43,374 nucleotides of DNA. Origin: an uncultured Methylococcaceae bacterium. GTDB taxonomy: Bacteria; Pseudomonadota; Gammaproteobacteria; Methylococcales; Methylomonadaceae. Positions 24,265 to 31,538 of the stretch are shown in pieces (positions within the stretch are counted from its first letter, which is position 1; each line of letters opens with the position of its first letter). Under the pieces are notes generated by a model, which was not told where the DNA came from, did no database searches, and saw only the letters and a program-made list of their open reading frames with translations. Position numbers and translations under genes: made by a program. The stretch lies in contig CAJXMF010000019.1 in NCBI GenBank assembly GCA_913056195.1, forward strand, positions 1 to 43,374. The letters run 5' to 3'.

Positions 24265-25827
24265 TCAATTACGATAATCCTCCGCATTCAGTTGATATTT
24301 TTTTAATTGCTGATAAACCGCCCGGGTGGATATTTCCAGGAAGTCAGCCATTTTTTTGATGTCGCCTTGATAATATTTTAAGGTGTCCTGTAGAAATCTG
24401 ATTTCAATCTCTGTAATTGACTGTTGCTTCAGTTTTTTTAATTCCAAAGGCAGGGGGAGGGCTGATGTATCAATATCCAGTTTCAAATCTGTTATTTCTT
24501 CTCCATGAGCGAATAACACACTGCGTTCCAGTGTGTTTTCCAGTTCCCTGACATTGCCCGGCCAGTGATAAGCTTTAATTTTTTGCATGACTTTCCGGCT
24601 GACCGAGGTCACGTTTTTGTGATGTTTTTGACTCATCTGTTGCACGATATGATGAATCAATGCGGGCATGTCTTCAGGTCTTTCCCGTAACGGTGGTATC
24701 TCCAGGTTGACGACATTGATACGATAGTATAAATCCTCACGGAACTGGCCTTGTCTGACTTTATCCTGAAGGTTGGTGTTGGTTGCGGAAATGATTCGTG
24801 TATCGACCGGTATAGTCTGTTTTCCTCCGACTCTTTCCAGTTCACCTTCCTGCAGGACCCGGAGTAAACGAGTCTGAGCAGCGGCGGAGAGTGAGTCTAC
24901 TTCATCCAAAAACAAGGTGCCGCCATCGGCCCTTTCAAAATAACCTTGATGCACTTCAATGGCCCCGGTAAAGGCTCCTTTTTCGTGACCGAACAAAACG
25001 CTTTCAATCAGGTTTTCTGGAATAGCGCCACAATTGATTGCGACAAAAGGTTTGCTACAACGATGGCTCATTGCGTGAATAGCACGCGCTACGAGCTCTT
25101 TACCGACACCGGTTTGTCCTTGAATTAATAAGGTTGCCGAAGTGGGTGCAATAACTTCTATGGATTGTAAAACCTGTTTCATCCCCTCGGAGTTTGCAAT
25201 AATCACCGGTGGTTTCTGTTTATGAGCAGGATTTTTGCTTTGTTTGCGCCATATTTTCAGCATGCTTTGTTCGATCTTGGAATGCAGTTCGGCAATATCC
25301 TGTTGGTTTTTATATTCACTGATATTATCGATGTACTCAACGCCGACTTTATGCTTTGCGGTTTCCTGATTGAGATGAATATACACTTCACAGTAATCAT
25401 CATGGTTGGCAATGCTTTTAGCAATTTCAACTTTGGCGTAACCAAAGTTACGTGCCGCAATTCCACCAAATACACTGGATGTCATACCGCATAGGCTTGG
25501 AAAATTGACCACTTTTTCACCAAAAGGACAGCAGCTGTTGCAAACCTTGATACTCTCCTGAGTGCTTGAAGATAAAGAAAACTTACCACCAATATTGTTT
25601 TTGAGTCCTAAAATCAATTCGATATAACTTTCTCGATCGAGCGCATCTTCTTTATTGGTATCAGCGCGATAAATCTCTTCAAAATAACAGCCGGCTGTGC
25701 GGGCAATATGTTCAATCAATTGTTGTGCTTGTTCCTGTCCTGATTGTTCGCTGGCGTGCATCAACTCAAGAATGAATGTTTGTAAAAAAAATACTGGGGT
25801 TAAATCTGAAAGAGAGGTGTCGGTCAT
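24265..25827 (-). CDS. Sigma-54 enhancer-binding regulator with cysteine-containing sensor domain
   Basis: The 520-residue protein is an NtrC-type activator. Residues of about 1-180 form a sensor that looks like the V4R/methanogen-output-domain group, with cysteines C96, C99, C100, C113 and C146 that could bind metal or sense redox. The AAA+ domain (about 205-440) has Walker A GQTGVGKE near 237, the sigma-54 contact loop GAFTGA at 284-289 and Walker B GGTLFLDEVD. A Fis-type HTH closes the protein (MADFLEISTRAVYQQLKKYQL). No receiver domain is seen, so it should respond directly to a ligand or redox state. It is divergent from the DUF938-SDR-DUF1326-DUF2182 cluster, with palindromes and a sigma-54 promoter candidate between them. 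It likely activates that cluster. Confidence 0.88.
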   Translation of the reverse strand: MTDTSLSDLTPVFFLQTFILELMHASEQSGQEQAQQLIEHIARTAGCYFEEIYRADTNKEDALDRESYIELILGLKNNIGGKFSLSSSTQESIKVCNSCCPFGEKVVNFPSLCGMTSSVFGGIAARNFGYAKVEIAKSIANHDDYCEVYIHLNQETAKHKVGVEYIDNISEYKNQQDIAELHSKIEQSMLKIWRKQSKNPAHKQKPPVIIANSEGMKQVLQSIEVIAPTSATLLIQGQTGVGKELVARAIHAMSHRCSKPFVAINCGAIPENLIESVLFGHEKGAFTGAIEVHQGYFERADGGTLFLDEVDSLSAAAQTRLLRVLQEGELERVGGKQTIPVDTRIISATNTNLQDKVRQGQFREDLYYRINVVNLEIPPLRERPEDMPALIHHIVQQMSQKHHKNVTSVSRKVMQKIKAYHWPGNVRELENTLERSVLFAHGEEITDLKLDIDTSALPLPLELKKLKQQSITEIEIRFLQDTLKYYQGDIKKMADFLEISTRAVYQQLKKYQLNAEDYRN

Positions 25828-25834
25828 AGCATTG

Positions 25835-25855
25835 GTGTGAAGTTATATTTCACAC
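25835..25855. promoter_or_regulatory. Palindrome 1, candidate activator site
   Basis: GTGTGAA (25835-25841) and TTCACAC (25849-25855) are perfect seven-base arms around a seven-base spacer. The site lies eight bases upstream of the regulator's start codon. It lies about 80 bases upstream of the -24 element of the candidate sigma-54 promoter, in the range expected for an enhancer-like activator site. Occupancy would also affect expression of the regulator itself. Confidence 0.55.
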
Positions 25856-25861
25856 ATTGAA

Positions 25862-25880
25862 GCACAACTTCACGTTGTGC
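25862..25880. promoter_or_regulatory. Palindrome 2, candidate activator site
   Basis: GCACAAC (25862-25868) and GTTGTGC (25874-25880) are perfect seven-base arms around TTCAC. Its centre is 26 bases from the centre of palindrome 1, between two and three helical turns. Paired sites of this kind are normal for sigma-54 activators. Confidence 0.55.
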
Positions 25881-25933
25881 GTAAACATAAACTTTAAGAT
25901 ATTGATAATGAAGGGGTAATTTTTTTTAGAAAA

Positions 25934-25950
25934 TGGCCTGAAAAATGCTT
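25934..25950 (+). promoter_or_regulatory. Candidate sigma-54 promoter for the DUF938 cluster
   Basis: TGGCCTGAAAAATGCTT has GG at 25935-25936 and GC at 25947-25948 with exactly ten bases between. This is the invariant spacing of -24/-12 promoters (consensus TGGCAC-N5-TTGC). The -12 element is TGC where TTGC is expected. It points at the DUF938 gene, whose ATG is about 80 bases past the inferred start of transcription. Confidence 0.6.
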
Positions 25951-26040
25951 TCTACAAGCTGACAGGCTATGAAATTGTTTACGCTAATGCGTCTGATTTT
26001 CAAAGCTACTGTGGCAATTTTTTTATATGAGGTCATAACC

Positions 26041-26694
26041 ATGAATGATAATAAACCCCCTTTAAATCCACATCCATTAAGTGAATATGTTGCCTGGGCA
26101 GGAAGCAGAAACCGTGAGCCTATCTTAGGTGTTTTGAAAGAGAAGTTGCCAGAAGAGCCTGGACAGGTGTTAGAAATGGCCAGTGGCAGTGGTATGCATA
26201 TCAATTTTTTTGCACCACATTTCAAGCATTTAGATTTTCAGCCATCAGATAAGGATGTCGAGGTATTTGAAAATATCAAAAATTTGACCCGGGACCTGAC
26301 GAATGAAAACATTGCGGATCCCATTCATCTTGATTTAACCAATCCGGATACCTGGTTCAAGGATGAAATGAAGAATACCTTTTCGGCTATTTTTTGTATC
26401 AATATTTTCCAGGTTGCCCCAATTTCTATTGCCGATGGCATGATGGAATGTGCTGAACATTTATTGAATGAGGATGGTTTTTTGATGATATACGGGCCGT
26501 TCCAGGTTGAGGGTGAATTCACTACAGAATCAAATGCAGAATTCCACAATACGCTGAGTTCAGCTGGTGTACCTGAATGGGGCCTAAAAGATGTTGCGGA
26601 TTTGAGAAAGGCGGCTGCAAAACATGGATTGGAGTTGAAGGAACAAATCAGCATGCCGGCGAATAATTTCTCACTTATTTTCGGAAAAATTTAA
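26041..26694 (+). CDS. DUF938 SAM-dependent methyltransferase-like protein
   Basis: The 217-residue protein belongs to the DUF938 family, small class I methyltransferase-like proteins without a known substrate. Family features are SRNREPILGVLKEKLPEEPGQVLEMASGSGMHINFFAPHF (motif I E-M-A-S-G-S-G), LDFQPSD, and INIFQVAPISIADGMMECAEHLLNEDGFLMIYGPF. I chose the ATG at 26041, with GAGG about eight bases before it. The frame extends back to 25969 but that would cover the leader. It is the first gene behind the candidate sigma-54 promoter and is followed by an SDR gene 51 bases on. Confidence 0.85.
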   Translation: MNDNKPPLNPHPLSEYVAWAGSRNREPILGVLKEKLPEEPGQVLEMASGSGMHINFFAPHFKHLDFQPSDKDVEVFENIKNLTRDLTNENIADPIHLDLTNPDTWFKDEMKNTFSAIFCINIFQVAPISIADGMMECAEHLLNEDGFLMIYGPFQVEGEFTTESNAEFHNTLSSAGVPEWGLKDVADLRKAAAKHGLELKEQISMPANNFSLIFGKI

Positions 26695-26745
26695 ACATTA
26701 TGCATCTTAGGGTTGTTTTTTTAAATTGTCATCAGTTATTACACT

Positions 26746-27480
26746 ATGAATCAACAATGTTCAGCAGTTATTATGGGCGTTGGACCCGAACGTGGTCTGG
26801 GCGCTACTCTCGCAAAACTTTTGGCGGCCAAAGGCTTTCACGTTTTCATCGCCGGCCGGACTGAAAAAAAACTGCAAACGGTGGCCAAGAGTATCCGCGA
26901 AAATGGCGGCAACATTACTGCCGTACTGGCCGATGCCACCGATGAAAATGATGTACGTCATTTGTTTGCAAAAATCCGCTCACACAATACCGTTTTGCAG
27001 ATTGCTGTTTACAATGTGGATAGCAATATTCCGTCTCCTATTCTTGAAACCAATACAGATACCTTTACTCGGCTGTGGCAACAAAATTGCTTAGGGGCTT
27101 TTTTGTTTGCCCAAGCCAGTATTGAATGTATGGAGGTCAATCAGCAGGGCACCATTTTTTTTACCGGAGCGACAGCGTCGCTGAGAGCGAGGCCACCATT
27201 TACTGCGTTTGCCAGTGCAAAAGCGGCCTTAAGAGCATTGGCCCAAGGCCTGGCCAGGGAATTTTCGCCAGCCGGGATACATGTGGTTCATGCGATTATT
27301 GATGGCGTGATTGATGGTGATCGTGCAGCCGAACAGTTTCCAGAATATTACAAGTCTAAAAGCAAAGACGGTTTGCTGCAGCTGCAAGCTATTGCTGAAA
27401 CTTACTGGGCTATCCACTGCCAGCATCGTAGTGCGTGGACTCATGAATTGGATCTTCGGCCCTATAAAGAACCTTTTTAG
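26746..27480 (+). CDS. SDR-family protein with Phe in place of the catalytic Tyr
   Basis: The 244-residue protein has the short-chain dehydrogenase fold. The nucleotide-binding motif GVGPERGLGATLA lies near residue 11, GRTEKKL follows strand 2, and VLADATDENDV binds the adenine end. The usual active-site line TGATAS...Y-x3-K reads TGATASLRARPPFTAFASAKAAL, so Phe stands where the catalytic Tyr should be while Lys is kept. An SDR subgroup with this change exists, so the protein may be a reductase using another residue or a non-catalytic binder. It lies nine bases before the DUF1326 start and is part of the sigma-54-controlled cluster. Confidence 0.83.
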   Translation: MNQQCSAVIMGVGPERGLGATLAKLLAAKGFHVFIAGRTEKKLQTVAKSIRENGGNITAVLADATDENDVRHLFAKIRSHNTVLQIAVYNVDSNIPSPILETNTDTFTRLWQQNCLGAFLFAQASIECMEVNQQGTIFFTGATASLRARPPFTAFASAKAALRALAQGLAREFSPAGIHVVHAIIDGVIDGDRAAEQFPEYYKSKSKDGLLQLQAIAETYWAIHCQHRSAWTHELDLRPYKEPF

Positions 27481-27489
27481 GTGAAAAAT

Positions 27490-28098
27490 ATGACAGAAAA
27501 AACAGATTGGAAATTACAGGGGAGTTATTTTGAAACCTGTAATTGTGAAATCGCTTGTCCATGTGTATGGCTACAACCACCATCGCATGGTGATTGTAAG
27601 TTATTGGTTGCCTGGCATATAGACGAAGGCTTTTTTGACAGCCAAAGGCTTAGTGGGCTCAATGTGGCATTAGCTTGTTATGCACCCGGGCATATGAAAG
27701 AAGGAAACTGGCAGGCGGCTTTATATATTGATGAACGGGCGGATGAATCTCAGACACAAGCATTGACGCAAATATTCGGCGGCCAACAAGGGGGACACTT
27801 AGCTATTCTTATGACTTTTGTCAGTGAAGTGTTAGGAATCAGAAAAGTGAAAATTGATTATCAGGAACAGAGGAATAATAGATTTATGTCTATTCCCGGG
27901 ATTGCTCAGGCAGAAATTGAAAGTATTCAAGGGTTTTCAGGCACCGAGTCAAGCGTCAGTAATCCACCTTTATGTGTTGTCAGCAGTCATGCTTCCACGG
28001 TGGCCAGATCAAAGCAATACCGCTATAGCGATTACGATAAACAATGGCAATTCAGTGAGCGTAATGGCTACTATTCTCCCTTCGTCTATCAGCCCTGA
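27490..28098 (+). CDS. DUF1326 protein
   Basis: This 202-residue protein has the DUF1326 hallmark near its start, GSYFETCNCEIACPCVWLQPP, a cysteine-dense CNCEIACPC segment that looks able to hold a metal. GDCKLLVAWHIDEG follows, then LSGLNVALACYAPGHMKEGNWQAALYIDERADE and GGQQGGHLAIL. The function of the family is unknown. I chose the ATG at 27490 with AGGTGA just before it. A GTG at 27481 is possible. DUF1326 genes are often found beside DUF2182 genes, as here (seven-base gap), so the pair probably works together. Confidence 0.85.
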   Translation: MTEKTDWKLQGSYFETCNCEIACPCVWLQPPSHGDCKLLVAWHIDEGFFDSQRLSGLNVALACYAPGHMKEGNWQAALYIDERADESQTQALTQIFGGQQGGHLAILMTFVSEVLGIRKVKIDYQEQRNNRFMSIPGIAQAEIESIQGFSGTESSVSNPPLCVVSSHASTVARSKQYRYSDYDKQWQFSERNGYYSPFVYQP

Positions 28099-28105
28099 GT
28101 CATAT

Positions 28106-28843
28106 ATGCCGAAAATATTTGTTTTGCTGATTGGTATTACCTTAGCGGCATGGGGTTTTCTGATTTATCAGCAACAGCAAATGCCTCAGATGCCTATGAC
28201 GAACGAAACTATGCCTTTCGGTGCAGCGCAGCCTTGGCAGATCGCTGATTTTATCGTCGTTTATGTCATGTGGAGCGTCATGATGGCCGCGATGATGCTG
28301 CCTTCTGCACTACCTATGATTCAGATGTTTACTAAAATCAGCCGGAAACGTTATGGAAAGGTTTTTTTGTTCAGCTTGATTTTTAGCTTAGCCTATCTGT
28401 CGGTCTGGTTACTATTTAGTGTGGCCTTGACTGTGGTGCAATGGAAGTTTCATGATTATCAATGGCTTTCGGGAAGGATGGGGCATACTAATGACTTTGT
28501 GGCCGGGGTATTATTGTTATTTTCCGGAGGATATCAATTTACAAAGCTTAAGAATATCTGTTTGAAATACTGCCGGTCACCGGCTGGTTTTTTGCTTAAT
28601 TCCTGGCAAAACGGTCGAGCAGGCGCTTTTGCGATGGGCTTTAAACATGGCATTATCTGCGTGGGCTGTTGTTGGGCGCAAATGCTCATTATGTTTGTAG
28701 TCGGGGTGATGAATATCACAGCGATGGTTTGGATTACATTATTTATTCTGCTGGAAAAAACGTTGCCAAAAAGAGAAAACATAATGCGGATTGCATCTGG
28801 TGTTTTATTGTCCTTGTGGGGAGTCAGGTTACTTCTTTTCTAG
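28106..28843 (+). CDS. DUF2182 integral membrane protein
   Basis: The 245-residue protein has about five to six predicted membrane helices. It carries the DUF2182 signature: VMWSVMMAAMMLPSALPMIQMF near residue 52, and GFKHGIICVGCCWAQMLIMFVVGVMNITAMVWI near 180. The conserved CVGCCW and the Met-rich helix suggest metal (perhaps copper) handling in the membrane, but this is not shown. I chose the ATG at 28106, just after the DUF1326 stop. The frame is open further back inside DUF1326, but a start there is unlikely. It is the last gene of the sigma-54-controlled cluster. Confidence 0.85.
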   Translation: MPKIFVLLIGITLAAWGFLIYQQQQMPQMPMTNETMPFGAAQPWQIADFIVVYVMWSVMMAAMMLPSALPMIQMFTKISRKRYGKVFLFSLIFSLAYLSVWLLFSVALTVVQWKFHDYQWLSGRMGHTNDFVAGVLLLFSGGYQFTKLKNICLKYCRSPAGFLLNSWQNGRAGAFAMGFKHGIICVGCCWAQMLIMFVVGVMNITAMVWITLFILLEKTLPKRENIMRIASGVLLSLWGVRLLLF

Positions 28844-28988
28844 CCCGGATATCCATGATGAATTGGAGTTTCTTTTAATTCCGGTACAATTTTTGGGCTA
28901 ATGCTAAAATATTCGAATTTCAACTTCTGCTTTCAGGTTATATTGAAGATGTCATGTCGGATAGAAAATATTAGTGTTGTGCTGAATC

Positions 28989-30194
28989 ATGGCTGATAAA
29001 CCCGCCATTGCCATACCGCGTACGATTTGGGCGCTCGGTTTTGTCAGCTTGTTCATGGATTTGTCTTCGGAATTGATTCATAGTCTGCTGCCGGTTTTTT
29101 TGGTATCGACGCTGGGCGCGAGTGCACTGACTGTCGGCGTGATCGAAGGGATAGCCGAAGCGACGGCGCATATCGTCAAGGTCTTTTCCGGCTCCATCAG
29201 TGATTTTTTTGGCCGACGCAAGTTGTTGTTAATTATAGGTTATGGGATGGCGGCGCTCAGCAAGCCGCTTTTTCCGATGGCCGACTCGGTTGTGACCGTA
29301 TTCATCGCTCGCTTTATGGATAGAATCGGTAAGGGTATCCGGGGTGCGCCACGCGATGCGCTCATAGCCGATGTTGCGCCGGCAGAAATTCGGGGCGCGT
29401 GTTTTGGCTTGCGGCAATCTCTGGATACAGTCGGTGCTTTTCTTGGCCCGATGGCAGCCATTCTGTTATTGTTTTTGCTGCATGGAGATATCACTGCAGT
29501 CTTGTGGTTTGCGGTTGTTCCTTCTGTTCTGGCGGTGTTAGTCATTGTATTAGCGGTTGATGAGCCGACTATTCACGCCTCACGACACATCTCTAAATTA
29601 CCTTTACGCGGGTTTCATCTAAAGCAATTTTCAGTGCATTTTTGGTGGGTGATTCTGATCGGGGTCTTCTTTACTCTGGCGCGCTTTAGCGAAGCCTTCC
29701 TGGTGTTACGCGCGCAGCAAAATGGTTTATCCATAAACTGGATTCCAGCAATCATGGTTATCATGAGCCTGGCTTATGCGCTATCGGCTTATCCGGTTGG
29801 TCGGTTATCCGATCGCATCAATAAAAAATGGCTGTTAGGCATCAGTCTGCTCTGGTTGATTATCAGTGATATGGTGCTGGCTTTGGCGCATGGCGCGCTG
29901 GCAATGCCCATGCTTTTTATCGGTGTGGCCTGTTGGGGCTTGCACATGGGCTTTAGTCAGGGAACGCTGGCGACCTTAGTGGCTGAAACCACACCGCAGC
30001 ACCTGAAAGGCACCGCATTTGGTGTGTTCAATTTTATCAGCGGCGTGTTTATGTTGTTAGCCAGTCTGATTGCAGGCGGAGTATGGACATATTATGGTGC
30101 CGAATTCACCTTTTATTGCGGGGCAGGGTTTGCGCTGTTGGCGATGGTGGTGCTGGTTGTTGAGAGTCGTCTTAAAAGCACAGTGCGCGATTGA
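28989..30194 (+). CDS. MFS transporter
   Basis: The 401-residue protein is a twelve-helix major facilitator. The motif-A region reads SGSISDFFGRRKLLLIIGYG between helices 2 and 3. IARFMDRIGKGIRGAPRDALIADVAP follows helix 4, and a second motif-A-like segment YPVGRLSDRINKKW lies in the C-terminal half. The RIGKGIRGAPRDALIAD segment is typical of a bacterial subgroup annotated as drug or unknown-substrate exporters. I cannot name a substrate. The 145-base gap before it shows no clear promoter. The pilus operon starts 26 bases after it. Confidence 0.87.
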   Translation: MADKPAIAIPRTIWALGFVSLFMDLSSELIHSLLPVFLVSTLGASALTVGVIEGIAEATAHIVKVFSGSISDFFGRRKLLLIIGYGMAALSKPLFPMADSVVTVFIARFMDRIGKGIRGAPRDALIADVAPAEIRGACFGLRQSLDTVGAFLGPMAAILLLFLLHGDITAVLWFAVVPSVLAVLVIVLAVDEPTIHASRHISKLPLRGFHLKQFSVHFWWVILIGVFFTLARFSEAFLVLRAQQNGLSINWIPAIMVIMSLAYALSAYPVGRLSDRINKKWLLGISLLWLIISDMVLALAHGALAMPMLFIGVACWGLHMGFSQGTLATLVAETTPQHLKGTAFGVFNFISGVFMLLASLIAGGVWTYYGAEFTFYCGAGFALLAMVVLVVESRLKSTVRD

Positions 30195-30220
30195 CGTTTT
30201 AATCACGTATTCAGGTAAAC

Positions 30221-31486
30221 ATGTATAAAGCCTTTTTTCATTTGGCCAGCGATCCTTTCAAGCTGACGCCGGATACCGACTGCTTTTTTTTCGAAGGTCA
30301 GCGCAAAGCGATTTTGGATGCCTTGCTGTATGCGATTACCCGTGGCGATGGCTTGATCAAGGTTGTCGGTGAGGTGGGTAGTGGCAAGACGATATTGTTA
30401 CGGATGTTAATCCAGTCTTTGCCTGAGCATTTTGAAACGGTGTATCTGGTCAATCCGCGCATACCGCCAGACCAGATTCTTCAGGCGATTGCTTTGGAGC
30501 TTAAATTAGCGGATGTGGATGCTGGAAAAGCCTTGTTGCTGAATCGCTTGCAAAATAAGTTGCTGGCGCTTCATGCCCGGTACAAGCAAACCGTGTTGTT
30601 GATTGATGAAGCGCAGGCCATGCCTCTGGAAACATTGGAGGAAATCAGAATGTTGGGCAATCTTGAAACAGGACAGGATAAATTGCTGCAAATCGTATTG
30701 TTTGGGCAACCTGAATTGGATAAGACACTGGATCAGCATTGTGTACGTCAGATTAAAGAACGCATTATCCATAATTTTTATTTGCCTGGATTAAGCAGAC
30801 AGGAGGTCGGGCGTTATTTGTTTTTTCGTTTGCAGGTGGCCGGGTTTAAGGGTGCATTTCCTTTTTCGGCATCGGCTGTGGCCCTGATTACCTGGCGATC
30901 AGGTGGCATTATCCGAAAAATCAATGTGTTGGCTGAAAAATGTTTATTGGCGGCTTATTGTCAGCAGCAGCATAAGATAGGCTTGTTGACGGTTGTCAAA
31001 GTCGTGCTTGAACATAAAAGAAGTGGGTTTTGGAAGATTTTGTCGGGTTTAGCCGTGCTGTTGGTGATGTTGGCATGGCCAACCAGTGATATTGAGCAGA
31101 GTTCTGATAAACCGCCAGCTGTTTCGAAGCGGACAAAACCCGTGTTATCGAGTTTGCATCAAGGCCATGCGCAGGTGGTTGAGAAAACAGTTGAAAAATC
31201 AGCGCAGAGTTCTTCAGTTTATGCTGTCAAGCTGCTGTCGATTAAGCTGAAGGGGACGCAACAGGTCTCTGCTGTACTGAATCATATGATTCCACAAGGT
31301 TATCGTTCTTATGTGTTTTACAGGATTTTGAAAGACCGCTGGTGTGAAGTGTTTTTAGGCCCATTTGAAGATTTTAAGACCGCTCAGGCGACGTTGGATG
31401 AATTGTCATCCCGTTTAAAAAAGAATCAGCCCTATGTGTTAAAGATTCCACAAACAAATTGGCAGCAATTAAAGGCGTTTGAATGA
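30221..31486 (+). CDS. mshM: ExeA/MshM-type AAA ATPase with SPOR-like C-terminus
   Basis: The 421-residue protein starts like MshM/ExeA/GspA (MYKAFFHLASDPFKLTPD), which help place the secretin in the cell wall. The AAA domain has Walker A GEVGSGKT near residue 50 and Walker B VLLIDEAQAMP near 128. A membrane helix lies near residue 280 (ILSGLAVLLVMLAW). The periplasmic tail (about 330-415, VYAVKLLSIKLKGTQQVSAVLNHM...WCEVFLGPFEDFKTAQATLDEL) resembles a SPOR domain that binds denuded peptidoglycan. This arrangement is analogous to the ExeA peptidoglycan-binding tail. It is the first gene of the pilus operon and slightly overlaps the upstream end of the mshL reading frame. Confidence 0.85.
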   Translation: MYKAFFHLASDPFKLTPDTDCFFFEGQRKAILDALLYAITRGDGLIKVVGEVGSGKTILLRMLIQSLPEHFETVYLVNPRIPPDQILQAIALELKLADVDAGKALLLNRLQNKLLALHARYKQTVLLIDEAQAMPLETLEEIRMLGNLETGQDKLLQIVLFGQPELDKTLDQHCVRQIKERIIHNFYLPGLSRQEVGRYLFFRLQVAGFKGAFPFSASAVALITWRSGGIIRKINVLAEKCLLAAYCQQQHKIGLLTVVKVVLEHKRSGFWKILSGLAVLLVMLAWPTSDIEQSSDKPPAVSKRTKPVLSSLHQGHAQVVEKTVEKSAQSSSVYAVKLLSIKLKGTQQVSAVLNHMIPQGYRSYVFYRILKDRWCEVFLGPFEDFKTAQATLDELSSRLKKNQPYVLKIPQTNWQQLKAFE

Positions 31487-31538
31487 AGTTTCTGTGAAAT
31501 TTATTGCAGAAAAAATTATCTGGTCTATTTTTAGACTT

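Noticed and set aside
25257..25475. Antisense open frames within the sigma-54 regulator and other genes
   Set aside because: They overlap well-supported genes in other frames and show no motifs.
25969..26040. Upstream start of the DUF938 gene giving a hydrophobic N-terminus
   Set aside because: The family begins near PHPLSEYVAWAGSRNREP. The ATG at 26041 has a better ribosome binding site, and the upstream part lies in the leader.
27854..28105. Long N-terminal extension of the DUF2182 protein inside DUF1326
   Set aside because: The extension is the out-of-frame shadow of DUF1326 and lacks sense as a protein. The ATG at 28106 gives the normal family length.
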